A stretch of DNA of 64,000 nucleotides from Megaustenia siamemsis (lineage: Eukaryota > Mollusca > Gastropoda > Stylommatophora > Ariophantidae): positions 39,102,179 through 39,166,178 of the forward strand of contig JAVIAB010000008.1 of the NCBI GenBank assembly GCA_032433765.1. Reading direction: 5' to 3'. Below are positions 1 to 11,039 of the stretch, piece after piece. The translations under genes were made by a program, and so were the position numbers. The notes under the pieces are model-generated. The model was not told the DNA's origin. It saw only the letters and a list, made by a program, of their open reading frames with translations, and did no database searches. Numbering within the stretch: position 1 is the first letter of the stretch; every line of letters starts with the position of its first letter.

Positions 1-71
1 ATATTTTACAATTATGTTAGACAAATCCTGTTCAACAGTAAACTTGTTGTTAAAGAATTTGTTCCGTTTAA

Positions 72-1060
72 ACACACGCACACGCACACACACACAGAGA
101 TACACGCAAATAATACACACACACGAGCATACAGTATCACACACACACAGACACGAGCATACAATATCACACACACAAGACACGAGCATACAATATCACA
201 CACACACACACACAGAGACACGAGCATACAATATCACACACACACACAGACACGAGCATACAATATCACACACACACAGAGACACGAGCATACAATATCA
301 CACACACAGACACGAGCATACAATATCACACACACAGAGACACGAGCATACAATATCACACACACACAGAGACACGAGCATACAATATCACACACACACA
401 GACACGAGCATACAATATCACACACACACAGAGACACGAGCATACAATATCACACACACACAGAGACACGAGCATACTTATCACACACACATAGACACGA
501 GCATACAATATCACACACACACACACATACACGAGTATACATATCACACACACACAGACACGAGCATACAATATCACACACAGAGAGACACGAGCATACA
601 ATATCACACACACATATATGATCATGCATTATCACACACACACATACACGAGCATACAATATCAAACACACAGGCAAGTGCATACGATATCACACACACA
701 TACACGAGCATACAATATCAAACACACAGACACGAGCATACAATATCACACATACAGATACGAGCATACAATATCACACACACAGAGGACACGAGCATAC
801 AATATCACAACACACACACACACACAGACACTAGCACACAATATCAAACACACAAGCACAAGCACACAATTTTACACACACACATACACGAGCATACAAT
901 ATCACACACACAGAGACACAAGCATACAATATCACACACACAGAGACACGAGCATACAATATCACACACACACACACATACACGAGCATACAATATCACA
1001 CACACAGAGACACGAGCATACAATATCACACACACACACACAGACACGAGCATACAACGA
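72..1060. repeat. CA-rich minisatellite, about 30-bp unit
   Basis: Units alternate a CA run with ACGAGCATACAATATCA. Unit length varies with the CA run. A 355-codon frame (His/Thr/Tyr-rich) and several opposite-strand frames run through it, but they are products of the repeat rather than genes. Confidence 0.95.
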
Positions 1061-1216
1061 GAGTCCTTGACATTTATATGAGAGCACCTGAAGGAGATAC
1101 ATTTTATTTTGTTGTTGCTGTTAACAGTACGGCATTCATGGCAAACTCATAGGTTATCAGTGGCTTACAGCATGTGATAGTGTTATGAAATTTAGACAAC
1201 GATTTTTAAAAATGAG

Positions 1217-1713
1217 ACTTACCGTCTAGTATAATCTAAATGACACTTACCGTCTAGTATAATCTAAATGACACTTACCGTCTAGTATAATCTAAATAAC
1301 ACTTACCGTCTAGTATAATCTAAATGACACTTACCATCTAGTATAATCTAAATGACACTTACCGTCTAGTATAACCTAAATAACACTTACCGTTTAGTAT
1401 AAACTAAATAACACTTACCGTCTAGTATAAACTAAATAACACTTACCGTCTAGTATAAACTAAATAACACTTACCGTCTAGTATAATCTAAATGAAACTT
1501 ACCGTCTAGTATAAACTAAATAACACTTACCGTCTAGTATAAACTAAATAACACTTACCGTCTAGTATAAACTAAATAAACACTTACCGTCTAGTATAAA
1601 CTAAATAACACTTACCGTCTAGTATAAACTAAATAACACTTACCGTCTAGTATAACCTAAATAACACTTACCGTCTAGTATAACCTAAATAACACTCACC
1701 GTCTAGTATAACC
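1217..1713. repeat. 28-bp minisatellite
   Basis: About 18 head-to-tail copies of a 28-bp unit containing ACACTTACCGTCTAGTATAA. Copies differ at a TCTAAATG versus ACTAAATA position. Variants cluster, which fits local unit duplication. No open frame of note. Confidence 0.95.
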
Positions 1714-1894
1714 TTAATGTCAGAGTCTGAGTTAAAAGAGTCGTGTCTCACCAACAAGAAAGCAAAGAATTCAAGGCGAATCAGCCTAAAATAAAGTGTG
1801 TCCATACTGTTGCTTTCAGTAGCTCGCTAGTTATGCGCGCATATAGCTCGGCACGGCAGCAAGCTTTCCAATGTCTTCTTTCTTTCTTTCTTCT

Positions 1895-2330
1895 TTCTTT
1901 TCTCTTTTCACTGATACCGAAAAGGTGTCGTGGTTTATATCATTTGTCGTTCTTGAGCTGCTCGAACTGTCTGAATTAGTGATTTTCCTTTGTTGTTACA
2001 TGTCTCTATCACTGCATCTACCCATCTTCTTCTGGGTCTTCCTCTTGGTCTTTTTCCATGCATTCTAGAGACGAACGCCCTTGATGGTGATTGGTAAGGA
2101 TTCATTCTGACAAGGTGACCCAACCATTTAAGTTGTTATTTCTCTATATATTCTTGGCAGGGTTTTATTCCTACCATTTTTCTTATGGTTTCATTTCCAA
2201 TGTGTTAAACAATGTGTTCCAAAATTTTGCTGTCTGGAATGATCATGTCATATCGATTTCCAACATGCAATTATATCAGGCCTTCAAGACTTGTGTGTGC
2301 ACATCATTCCCTCTATAGTCACATCTGAGA
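1895..2330 (-). mobile_element. LINE reverse transcriptase C-terminal fragment (LINE G)
   Basis: On the minus strand the translation reads GHLVRMNPYQS, then GKRPRGRPRRRWVDAV. This GH-x-x-RM plus GRPRxRW-D pattern marks the C-terminal tail of many non-LTR retrotransposon polymerases. Upstream, a second frame gives NETIRKMVGIKP and a QLKWLGH-type joint, so the fragment continues to about 2330 with frameshifts. No YADD catalytic box is present. It is a decayed 3' fragment; the clade cannot be fixed from so short a piece. Confidence 0.7.
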
Positions 2331-2334
2331 TCAT

Positions 2335-2627
2335 CAAACAGCTCATCTGTTGTCACGAGCTCGTGACCTGTAAATCGCACGATATTTCAGAATGAAACAC
2401 TTCTGTAAATGTCACTCATTTTTGCAGGAGACACTAGTTTTTTGTGTCATGGTATAGTAGTTAATAGTGATCACGCCTTTTACCTTTCATGTTTCTTTAA
2501 TCTCTAATATTTCACCTTTTCAGCCCATGAATCAAATAATCTGAATCTTTAAAAATCTTGATTTCGGAATTCATTTTACAGTTTGAACACAATTATTTGT
2601 GTCTTGATATTCTGAATGTCATTATCC
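2335..2627. other. Unique AT-rich stretch
   Basis: No gene, repeat or known element recognised here. Confidence 0.5.
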
Positions 2628-3235
2628 TTCTTTCTTTTCTTCATCACTTGCCTTCTGGCGTCTAGGGAAGATATGGTTCGTGGTTTGTTTCTTTTCTATT
2701 GACTTCTTCTGTAATTATACCTCCCAGTGTTTCTAGTATTCCGTTTATCCACCTTTTATTTTGGTCGGCCTGTTAGATAGCCGCGATAGATCAGTGGTTA
2801 GTGAACTGGACTACAAAAGAGTAGTCCTTTCAAGAGGTCGAGTTCGATCATGATCGATGGCTTCCGGGCTCACCCAGCCTTTAATGAGTACCGGAATTTG
2901 TTCTAGGAAAGTAAAGCGGCACGTGCGTAATACCGACCACATTACCCCAAAAAGCATGTGCTGAAGGTTTGTAAAAGGATGGTCACTAACACCAGATTCC
3001 CTATCCGCCACTTGGCGTGACGGGGTTCTTTAAATTTGTATTTTTTACTCTTGGTCTGTTGCTCTTGCATCGTTTGTTGGTATCTCGTTGTTTAAGATTT
3101 AGTTTTTTTTCTATCTTTTCATATATCCGAACCACTTGATCTGTTGTCGCTTGATGTACTCAATAGCTGATTCCGTTCCTGGGTCTTATCTCGTAGATCT
3201 CTATTTCTAATGTCAATAACTTCCATATCCAAAGA
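2628..3235 (-). mobile_element. LINE C-like 3' fragment, split by a SINE
   Basis: The left part (2628-2763) matches, on the minus strand, the 3' end of the better LINE C copies at 52703 and 35955, including the pyrimidine-rich CTTCTTT end and the segment for RGRPRKRW-type residues. The right part (3055-3235) continues the same LINE toward its 5' side. SINE1 lies between. Strongly decayed, no open frame. Confidence 0.6.
2778..3047 (+). mobile_element. SINE1 copy inserted in LINE C remnant
   Basis: tRNA-derived head with A box TAGATCAGTGGTTAGTG and B box region GTTCGATCATG, then the family body (ACCGACCACATTACCCC, TGTGCTGAAGG, GGTCACTAACACCA, GCCACTTGGCGTGACGGGG). Flanks TTGGTCGGCCTGTT and TTGGTCTGTTG look like a worn target-site duplication. 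Confidence 0.85.
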
Positions 3236-3439
3236 TATCAAATTCAAATTACATGACATGTGTCTTTAAAACATGTGAAGATATATATCAAATTAAATAG
3301 AGAATGTTGTACAATACGATAATTACCATTTTAAGACAACAGACTATTTGAGCATAACAAATTGATAAGAGTTAACGAGCTAACCGAGCTCGAGAGAACG
3401 ACGATGATCGCTCATTAATAAACTAATACACATTGCTAG

Positions 3440-4835
3440 CCAGAAGGAAAGACAAATTTGCAATTCAGAAGGAAAAACAAAGTTACGAGTCAGACAAGAA
3501 GACAAATTTGCGAGTTAGAAGGAAAGACAAATTTGCGAGTCGGAAGGAAAGACAAATTTGCGAGTCATAAGGAAAGACAAATTTGCTAGTTAGAAGTAAA
3601 GACAAATTTGTTAGTTAGAAGGAAAGACACTTTGCTAGTTAGAAGGAAAGACAAATTTGTTAGTTAGAAAGAAAGACAAATTTGCTAGTTAGAAGGAAAG
3701 ATAAATTTGTTTGAAGGAAAGACAAATTTGCTACTTAGAAGGAAAGACAAATTTGCTAGTTAGAAGGAAAGATAAATTTGTTTGAAGGAAAGACAAATTT
3801 GCTACTTAGAAGGAAAGACAAATTTGTTAGTTAGAAGGAAAGACACTTTTGCTACTTAGAAGGAAAGACAAATTTGTTAGTTAGAAGGAAAGACAAATTT
3901 GTTAGTTAGAAGGAAAGACAAATTTGTTAGTTAGAAGGAAAGACAAATTTGTTAGTTAGAAGGAAAGACACTTTTGCTACTTAGAAGGAAAGACAAATTT
4001 GTTAGTTAGAAGGAAAGATAAATTTGTTAGAAGGAAAGACAAATTCACTAGTTAGAAGGAAAGGCAAATTTCTAGTTAGAAGGAAAGACAAATTTGTTAG
4101 TTAGAAGGAAAGACAAATTTGTTAGTTAGAAGGAAAGACAAATTTGTTAGTTAGAAGGAAAGACACTTTTGCTACTTAGAAGGAAAGACAAATTTGTTAG
4201 TTAGAAGGAAAGATAAATTTGTTAGAAGGAAAGACAAATTCACTAGTTAGAAGGAAAGGCAAATTTCTAGTTAGAAGGAAAGACAAATTTGTTAGTTAGA
4301 AGGAAAGGCAAATTTCTAGTTAGAAGGAAAGACAAATTTGTTAGTTAGAAGGAAAGGCAAATTTCTAGTTAGAAGGAAAGGCAAATTTCTAGTTAGAAGG
4401 AAAGACAAATTTGTTAGTTAGAAGGAAAGACAAATTTGTTAGAAGGAAAGACAAATTTGTTAGTTAGAAGGAAAGACAAATTTGTTATTTAGAAGGAAAG
4501 ACAAATTTGTTAGTTAGAAGGAAAGACAAATTTGTTAGTTAGAAGGAAAGACAAATTTGTCAGTTAGAAGGAAAGACAAATTTGTTAGAAGGAAAGACAA
4601 ATTTGTTAGTTATAAGGAAAGACAAATTTGTTAGTTAGAAGGAAAGACAAATTTGTCAGTTAGAAGGAAAGACAAATTTGTTAGTTAGAAGGAAAGACAA
4701 ATTTGTTAGTTAGAAGGAAAGACAAATTTGTTAGTTAGAAGGAAAGACAAATTTGTTAGTTAGAAGGAAAGACAAATTTGTTAGATAGACGGAAAAACAA
4801 ATTTCTAGTCAGAAGGAAAGACACATTTGCGAGTC
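3440..4835. repeat. 25-bp minisatellite with higher-order structure
   Basis: More than 50 copies of a 25-bp unit (GTTAGTTAGAAGGAAAGACA plus AATTT) with shortened variants. A block of variants starting near 3971 recurs near 4166, so a higher-order period of about 195 bp overlies the basic unit. Purine/pyrimidine strand bias is strong. Confidence 0.95.
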
Positions 4836-4889
4836 AGAAGAAAAGACCATATGACTAGTCAAAAGAAAGGAGTAACTAAGAAACACACA

Positions 4890-5100
4890 TTAGTAGAATT
4901 CACGAAGAAACAATACAACAAATGGTTTGGTCACGTGACAAGACAAAAGCAACTAACCGCCATATTACATGCTTCTACTAACGTTACAATAAATGACTTC
5001 AAAGATTTTGGATAGACGAAACAGTAGTAAAACTAGGAAACACAGCAAAAGAGGCCTACACAAGACCGCAGACCACCAGCACACGAACCCAGAGTGATGA
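4890..5100 (+). mobile_element. LINE C-type C-terminal tail, decayed
   Basis: Plus-strand translation contains KKQYNKWFGHVTRQKQL, matching the KKQxxxWFGxxTRQKEL joint in the LINE C copy at 35955-36885. Downstream AKEAYTRPQ resembles the family end. No catalytic part remains; the 25-bp array abuts its 5' side. Confidence 0.6.
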
Positions 5101-5393
5101 GGAGTCAACCGCAAACATAATCATTACAAGAATATTATATATATGTTTCCTGATACATATATACCTACACGGTTTTACATTTTTTTTTTTTTACACCTGG
5201 AGCTATATTATTATTTCTTTCTGTAGTTTGACATTTCCTTGTTTGATTATTTTACGCTTACTTTGGCTGTAACTTTACTACAATTGCATATTTCTCGTTT
5301 TTAATTTGTTTTATTACATTTTGAACTTGGTACCACTCTTTATTAAAAGAAATACTGCAATTTTTACACTTCTTTCCTTGTTGTACATGTCAT

Positions 5394-5640
5394 GGGACCT
5401 CAGTAGTCTAGTTGGGAATTCCACCCGACTTGGGAACCGACGTTCCAACAACCCGTGTTCGATTCCCGCTGGAAGCAGTGTGCGTTGTACTTGTGGTTGC
5501 AAAAAAAAAAAAAAAAAAACCCGCGATCGACCCAGCCGCTGGCAGAAATGGGTACCATGGTAGTACTCTGGGAAAGGGGGAATGCCGCCTTCCATCGTGA
5601 GTTTCGAATGCTTGAAGCGACACCATGAAGAAGTCTTCGA
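5394..5640 (+). mobile_element. SINE3: tRNA-headed repeat
   Basis: A-box-like TAGTCTAGTTGGGAA and B-box GTTCGATTCCC lie about 45 bases apart, as in a tRNA-derived promoter. An A18 tract (about 5501-5518) follows the head, then a body of unknown origin. Only this copy was noticed in the window, so family status rests on the internal promoter. A decayed tRNA pseudogene beside other sequence is the alternative. Confidence 0.55.
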
Positions 5641-5834
5641 ACACTTCTGGACAGGCGGCCGAACACACGATGATGAAAAACTCACTTGATAAGACGCCGA
5701 TTCAAGTCTCATACATTATCCATTAGCAAACACAGACACACACAATCTCTTTCTACAAAGTTGTACGGCGAAAGCGAGAGAAAAGAGGATTAAGAAGAAT
5801 GTAATATGAAAAGTAGTATTAATTCTGTAAATCA

Positions 5835-6570
5835 TCATCATCATCATCATCGTGTGCCGTCTTCGCAAATAAGGTTGGCTACCATGGAGCGCCGGTTGGC
5901 TTACCACGGCAACAGCCGGGGTTCGTACCCTGGCGAGGACACCTGGGTTTTACTAATTCCCTAAAAATTAGTAGGAGCCGCGATAGCTCAGTGGTTAGTG
6001 AACTGGACTACTACGGACAAGGGGTAGGGTTCGATCCAACCGACGGCTCCGGGTTCACCCAGCCTTAAAATGGGTACCGGATTTTTTCTGGGAAAGTAAA
6101 AGCAGCACGGGCGTAATACCGACCACATTACCCCAAAAATCATGTGCTGAAGGTCTGTAAAATATAGGGTCACTAACACCATATTTCCCTATACGCCACT
6201 TGGCGTGACGGGGGGTACTTTACTTTTTACTTTTTACCATGGAGCGCCATTCTGCTCTGTCTCTTGCTTTGATGGTGCAGGTTGTCATAGTCTGATTTGT
6301 CCATCTGTTGATGTTGCTCATCCATGTTAGTCTTGGTCTGCCTTTGCCTCTTTTACCTTATATTTTCCCCTCCAGGATTACTTTTAGTAGGCTGTTGTGT
6401 CATTTAACATGGCCCAAAAATCGCGTTTGTCTTGTTTGCATTATGCTTAGTAGTTCTCTTTTTATTTTTAGTTGTTTTAAGACTTCATCGTTTGTTTTCT
6501 TTTCCTTCCATCCAATTCTACCTATTCTTCTATATATCCACATTTCAAAGGCTTCAATTCTGTAAATACT
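5835..6570 (-). mobile_element. LINE A 3' end, split by a composite SINE
   Basis: Minus strand. Left piece (5835-5893) holds the LINE A 3' terminus with its (ATG)n tail, which reads as CATCAT on the plus strand. Right piece (6236-6570) continues inward and matches 12560-12880. The composite SINE at 5894-6235 interrupts them, flanked by a 13-bp duplication. Truncated on its 5' side near 6570; no intact frame. Confidence 0.85.
5894..6235 (+). mobile_element. Composite SINE (5' tRNA-like module plus SINE1)
   Basis: Flanked by a perfect 13-bp target-site duplication, ACCATGGAGCGCC (5881-5893 and 6236-6248), within LINE A. So the 342-bp unit between inserted as one piece. It starts with about 80 bp absent from ordinary SINE1 copies, containing a second B-box-like GGTTCGTACCC. 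An ordinary SINE1 follows from GGAGCCGCGATAGCTCAG at about 5974. The same composite recurs at 9020-9344 on the other strand. Confidence 0.9.
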
Positions 6571-6574
6571 GTCT

Positions 6575-7560
6575 TTAAGTTCCCATCTTTAACACCCAAG
6601 TCTACTAAGTTAACTAACGTATTTATACATTAAATATAAACTTCAATAAAAGAATATACCAAACCAGGATGATCGTATTTCATGTTTAATCGCCAACTTA
6701 AGACCGGCTATTTTCTGCCTGATTAAGTCAACAGAAGAGGAAGGGTTACAAAACATTGAATAATCTTTGAAGTCGTGCAAAAATAAAACCATTCTAACTT
6801 GTGAAGACGTCTAAAGTTAGTGGAAGACGCTTTCTAGTCTGTGGATCCAGCGGTTTTCAGTTTCAGAAGAAAGTTATAATTGTAACAGATGGTAGGTATA
6901 TACCGCGGCCCTTTAATGGGACACCCAGGTAAAAGTCAAGCGATAGAACAAAAAAGTCCATAACGTGATAACATAATAGAATCTTGGTTCCCATCCGTTT
7001 TTTTTTGTATCTAGAAGTGGTGTTATAGTTCTATCCTTGGACATTTTGTAGCTTTAATGGATGAAGATGATCGGAGCCTGGTACATTCCACTCATTATTA
7101 CAACTGATATTTTATGGAAGTGGTTTCAATTTGTGACAGCACGCACGAAAAAATTCAATATTTTCACAAAATTAAATATTTATCAATATTTTAACCAAAT
7201 TAAATATTTATCAATATTTTAACCCAATTAAATTTTTATCAATATTTTAACCAAATAAAATATTTATGAATGAAATTTTAGTAGAATATATTTTTGCTTG
7301 TAACAAAACATCCAAGCACTGAGTCTAGTGGGATGCAGATTAACATTTTTAACCAAAAAAAAAGTTATAGTTTTAAGACACAGCTTCTAATATATTTGAA
7401 TGTACAACAAAAGAAGCGTGTATATTTGATCTCGCTAGGAAGACACAAATGAACAGATCAACTAAAGTAGCCGTGACAAACAGCTGCGGGTAGTAATAAC
7501 TTGTTAGTCTGGTAGAACGGCTTTCGTAAGTGAGACAACCATTAATACAAACAACTACTA
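6575..7560. other. AT-rich stretch without recognised gene
   Basis: Apart from a short AT-rich array at 7150-7266, nothing recognised on either strand. Confidence 0.5.
7150..7266. repeat. 28-bp AT-rich tandem repeat, about 4 copies
   Basis: Repeated CAATATTTTAACCAAATTAA units. Too few copies to say more. Confidence 0.85.
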
Positions 7561-7571
7561 AATACTAAATG

Positions 7572-7834
7572 GGAGTCGCGATAGCTCAGTGGTTAGTGAA
7601 ATGGACTACAAAGGACAAGAGGTAGGGTTCGATCCCAACCGACCGCTTCCGGTTCACCCAGCTTTTAATGGGTACTGGATTTTTTTTCCTGGGGAAAGTA
7701 AAGCGGCACCGGCGTAATACCGACCACATTACCCCAAAAATCATGTGCTGAAGGTCTGTAAAATTTATGGTCACTAACACCATATTCCCTATACGTCACT
7801 TGGCGTGACAGGGGTACTTTACATTTTTTTTTTT
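7572..7834 (+). mobile_element. SINE1 copy with near-perfect target duplication
   Basis: Full family structure from GGGAGTCGCGATAGCTCAG through B box GGTTCGATCCC to a T-rich tail. TACTAAATACTAAAT before it and TACTAAATGCTAAAT after it form a 15-bp duplication with one mismatch. Confidence 0.9.
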
Positions 7835-7861
7835 TACTAAATGCTAAATAGCATGACTCCT

Positions 7862-7966
7862 GGCACGAGAAACAGAACAACAGAACTGAAACGAAGCACT
7901 GAGAACTACGGATTGTGGAAGGACTTGATTGCCTGCGTTAACCGGTATGGCACATGATGATGATTA
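7862..7966 (+). mobile_element. LINE B-like 3' tail
   Basis: Translation includes QQN/STELK and LWKDLIACVNRYGT, followed by the ATGATGATG terminus. This closely matches the 3' end at 63280-63418. Only the last ~100 bases are present. Confidence 0.65.
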
Positions 7967-8020
7967 GATAAATTTATTTGATAAGTAACTGAACATTAGT
8001 CTGAAGTTAGTTTATATTCT

Positions 8021-8710
8021 GGGAGCCGCGATAGCTCAGTGGTTAGTGAACTGGACAACAAAGGACAAGAGGTAGGGTTCGATCCTAATCGACGGCTTCA
8101 GGTTCACCCAGCCTTTAATGGGTACCGGATTTTTTTTTTTTCTGGGAAAGTAAAGCGGCACGGGCGTAATACCGACCACATTACCCCAAAAATCATGTGC
8201 TGAAGGTCTGTAAAATTGATGGTCACTAACACCATATTTACTATACGCCACCTGGCGTGACCAGAGAGAGAGACATGGAGAGTGACAGGACGCGAGGGTG
8301 CGGACTTTCGTTGATGGATGATTGCGCAGAGTGAGGGGATGCAAATAGCAGGACAGAGTCACTAACGTGGAATTATGGAAATGTACCGGTCAAATACCAG
8401 TGGATAGGGAGATACAGCGAAGACGATGGCGCTGGATAGGACACACACTACGGAGGCCGACTGGGGGTGTTACACGACAGGCCCTTTTTTTGGAGTCCCG
8501 GGGGAGAAGACGGGGAGGAAGACCAAGGATTTCTTGGAGAGGACGGATGGAGGCGGGGATGGGGATGATGGGGAAGACATGGAATGATCTTAAAAGAATG
8601 GCAAAAAACAGAACGACTTGGAAAGTGTTTGTTGAAGACCTATGCTCCACTGGGAGCTAAAAGGTAAAGAGGAGGAAGACTTGGCGGTACGGGGGTACTT
8701 TACTTTTCTT
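8021..8710 (+). mobile_element. SINE1 copy interrupted by a LINE F tail
   Basis: SINE1 head and body occupy 8021-8261; the last 30 bases, including the GGGGGTACTTTACTTTT tail, resume at 8679. Between them lies a LINE F fragment. ACCTGGCGTGAC (8250-8261) and ACTTGGCGGTAC (8679-8690) look like the aged duplication made by that insertion. Confidence 0.85.
8262..8678 (+). mobile_element. LINE F 3' fragment inserted in SINE1
   Basis: Open from about 8367 to 8660. The translation carries ELWKCTGQIPVDREIQRR, RWRWIGHTLRRP, GRRRGGRPRISWR, GKTWNDLKRMAKNRTTW and ends LCSTGS. The WIGHTLRxP, RGRPRxxWR and W-N-L-AxxRxxW pattern is a widespread C-terminal tail of invertebrate non-LTR elements. The frame is still clean, so this copy is fairly young. 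Only the tail is present: no endonuclease or YADD box. Related pieces lie at 30240 and 47745. Confidence 0.8.
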
Positions 8711-8884
8711 TGTTTAGTTGATATCCTCATGTTAAGGTTATTGACGACAATGCCGATGTAACTACACCAGAGTTTCAGTTGATTAGTTAATTAAGATTTT
8801 CTCGTTGTCTGTGATTGGATGATGCAGTTCCGGTAAACTTGTTTGCAGAATTCAAAGTCTTGGTTGAAGTAATAGTTAACTACC

Positions 8885-9015
8885 TGTGGCTTCTGGGAAA
8901 TTAGGGCGGCTTGACAGGATACCGACCACATTAGCAATACAATTTTATAGTGAATAGAAGAGTAAAGAGCCCGCCCCCGCCATGCCAAGTGGCGTACAGG
9001 GAATATGGTGTTCTT
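8885..9015. mobile_element. Two SINE1 remnants
   Basis: 8885-8930 resembles the SINE1 middle (GATACCGACCACATTA) in plus orientation. 8966-9015 resembles the SINE1 3' end (CCAAGTGGCGTACAGGGAAT) in minus orientation. Both are too short for boundaries. Confidence 0.55.
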
Positions 9016-9019
9016 CTTA

Positions 9020-9344
9020 AGTACCCCCCGTCACGCCAAGTGGCGTATAGGGAAATATGGTGTTAGTGACCCTATATTTTACAGACCTTCAGCACATGAT
9101 TTTTGGGGTAATGTGGTCGGTATTACGCCCGTGCTGCTTTACTTTCCCATAAAAAATCCGGTACCCATTTAAGGCTGGGTGAACCCGGAGCCGTCGGTTG
9201 GGATCGAACCCTACCCTTGTCCGTAGTAGTCCAGTTCACTAACCACTGAGCTATCGCGGCTCCACTAATTTTTAGGGAATTAGTAAAACCCAGGTGCCCT
9301 CGCCAGGGTACGAACCCCGGCTGTTGCCGTGGTAAGCCAACCGG
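9020..9344 (-). mobile_element. Composite SINE, second copy
   Basis: Minus strand. Same arrangement as 5894-6235: ordinary SINE1 (9020-9262) preceded at its 5' side by the ~80-bp module with GGGTTCGTACCC (seen inverted around 9305-9320). It ends exactly where the next SINE starts. Confidence 0.85.
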
Positions 9345-9556
9345 GAATATGGTGTTAGTGACCATAAATTTTACAGACCTTCAGCACATGATTTTTGGGG
9401 TAATGTGGTCGGTATTACGCCCGTGCCGCTTTACTTTCCCAGAAAAATCCGGTATCCATTTAAGGCTGGGTGAACCCGGAAGCCGTCGGTTTGGATCGAA
9501 CCCTAACTCTTGTCCTTTGTTGTCCAGTTCACTAACCACTGAGCGATCGCGGCTCC
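9345..9556 (-). mobile_element. SINE1, 3'-truncated, abutting the composite SINE
   Basis: Minus strand. Body and tRNA head are present (head ends at GCGATCGCGGCTCCC), but the last ~35 bases of the 3' end are missing. Begins directly at the outer edge of the composite copy, suggesting recombination between SINEs. Confidence 0.8.
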
Positions 9557-9559
9557 CTT

Positions 9560-10250
9560 TATAATGAATACTAACACAATATTCCATAGGCAGCTTTAAT
9601 GTGTAGAGAGAAGCTTTATATACATGTTACATTCCCCTTAAATGAAAGATGGAGGAAGGGGTAGAGATCATAGGCCTCAAGGCAAGAGCCAGCCTCATCC
9701 TCCTGGATGTCCCGGTCATATTCTTTGTTTTTTTTTTATCCTGTTGATTATTTGTGATTTTTTTGTAAGTGTTGTAAACATACTATCCACCTCTGAAGTG
9801 ATTCGCTGATCTATCGCTCCGGAAATTCCATCTAAAATAATATTCATGTATTATTATTTGTCTCCAATGAGCTTATTTGGTTCCCTCGCTCATACCCAGT
9901 CTATATAAAGCTCCAAGTGTCTGCTTGTGTACGGCATCGCAACCTCCCCACCGGTCACCGGCTGTGATTGACCGGCTAAACTACGTACTCAGGGAGGAAG
10001 TCCCCTTTCTTTAATCAGGAGATGGAACAATATGGTGGCGGGATCAGGGCACAGCAGGGAACTAGGTCGTTAGATGGCCAATCAGAAAGCAGCAAACTAT
10101 TGACTGCAGACTTCCAACAAAATCAACACAGCAAAAGGAAATGACGACATATTAAAATACTGAAACATTAAGAATGAAGTGGCTTATAAACACAATTCTA
10201 TAGAAGAAATGAAAATACAAGAATTATTATCACATCAGAAGATACAGCGG
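9560..10250. other. No recognised feature
   Basis: No gene or repeat recognised; short open frames only. Confidence 0.5.
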
Positions 10251-10254
10251 GCTA

Positions 10255-10390
10255 GAAATAATGGAAGGCATGGTTGCAGGACGACTCATCAGGGACAGAT
10301 ACAGAAATAAATGGTTTCAAGACTCAGAAAGACCATTAACATGACAACAATGTAAGTGCTTGTAATCTGGCTAGCGATTAAAGTTTCTTT
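10255..10390 (+). mobile_element. LINE E C-terminal fragment
   Basis: Decayed translation IMEGMVAGRLIRDRYRNKW then a PLT-MTT stretch aligns with IMEGNGPGRSIMGRPRRRW and LNMTTEEV of the LINE E copy at 25215-25525. It passes directly into the 61-bp array, whose unit continues the same reading region. Confidence 0.6.
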
Positions 10391-11035
10391 CAGACCGACT
10401 GTGGTGAATGCAACGTTCTGTGTGAGATGTGGCTAGAGACAGAGATTCTTTCAGACCGACTGTGGTGAATGCAACTTTCTGTGTGAGATCTGGCAAGAGA
10501 CAAAGATTCCTTCAGACCGACTGTGGTGAATGCAACTTTCTGTGTGAGATCTGGCAAGAGACAAAGATTCTTTCAGACCGACTGTGGTGAATGCAACGTT
10601 CTGTGGGTAATGTAACTAGTGACAGAGATTCTTTCAGACCAACTTTGATGAACGCAACGTTCTGTGTGAGATCTGGCTAGAGACAAAGATTCTTTCAGAC
10701 CGACTGTGGTTAATGCAACGTTCTATGTGAGATCTGGCTAGAGACAGAGATTCTTTCAGACCGACTGTGGTGAATGCAACGTTCTGTGGGTAATGTAACT
10801 AGTGACAGAGATTCTATCAGACCAACTTTGATGAGCGCAACGTTCTATGTGAGATCTGACTAGAGACAAAGATTCTTTCAGACCGACTGTGGTGAATGCA
10901 ACGTTCTATGTGAGATCTGGCTAGAGACAGAGATTCTTTCAGACCGACTGTGGTGAATGCAACGTTCTGTGTGAGATCTGGCTAGAGACATATATTCTTT
11001 CAGACCGACTGTGGTGAATGCAACGTTCTGCAAGG
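10389..11035. repeat. 61-bp minisatellite derived from LINE E 3' end
   Basis: About 10-11 copies with period 61 (CAGACC at 10391, 10452, 10513, 10574, 10635). The unit (GACTGTGGTGAATGCAACGT) corresponds to the residues DSFRRTVVNAMF at the end of LINE E. The minus-strand LINE E copy near 25215 carries the same 61-bp unit three times. Confidence 0.9.
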
Positions 11036-11039
11036 TGAA

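Noticed and set aside
14..1081. 355-codon His/Thr-rich frame
   Set aside because: Produced by the CA-rich minisatellite; other frames and the opposite strand are open as well.
7586..7783. Recurrent small frame with FTDLQHMIFGVMWSVLR
   Set aside because: Same peptide appears wherever SINE1 occurs; it is a translation of the SINE body.
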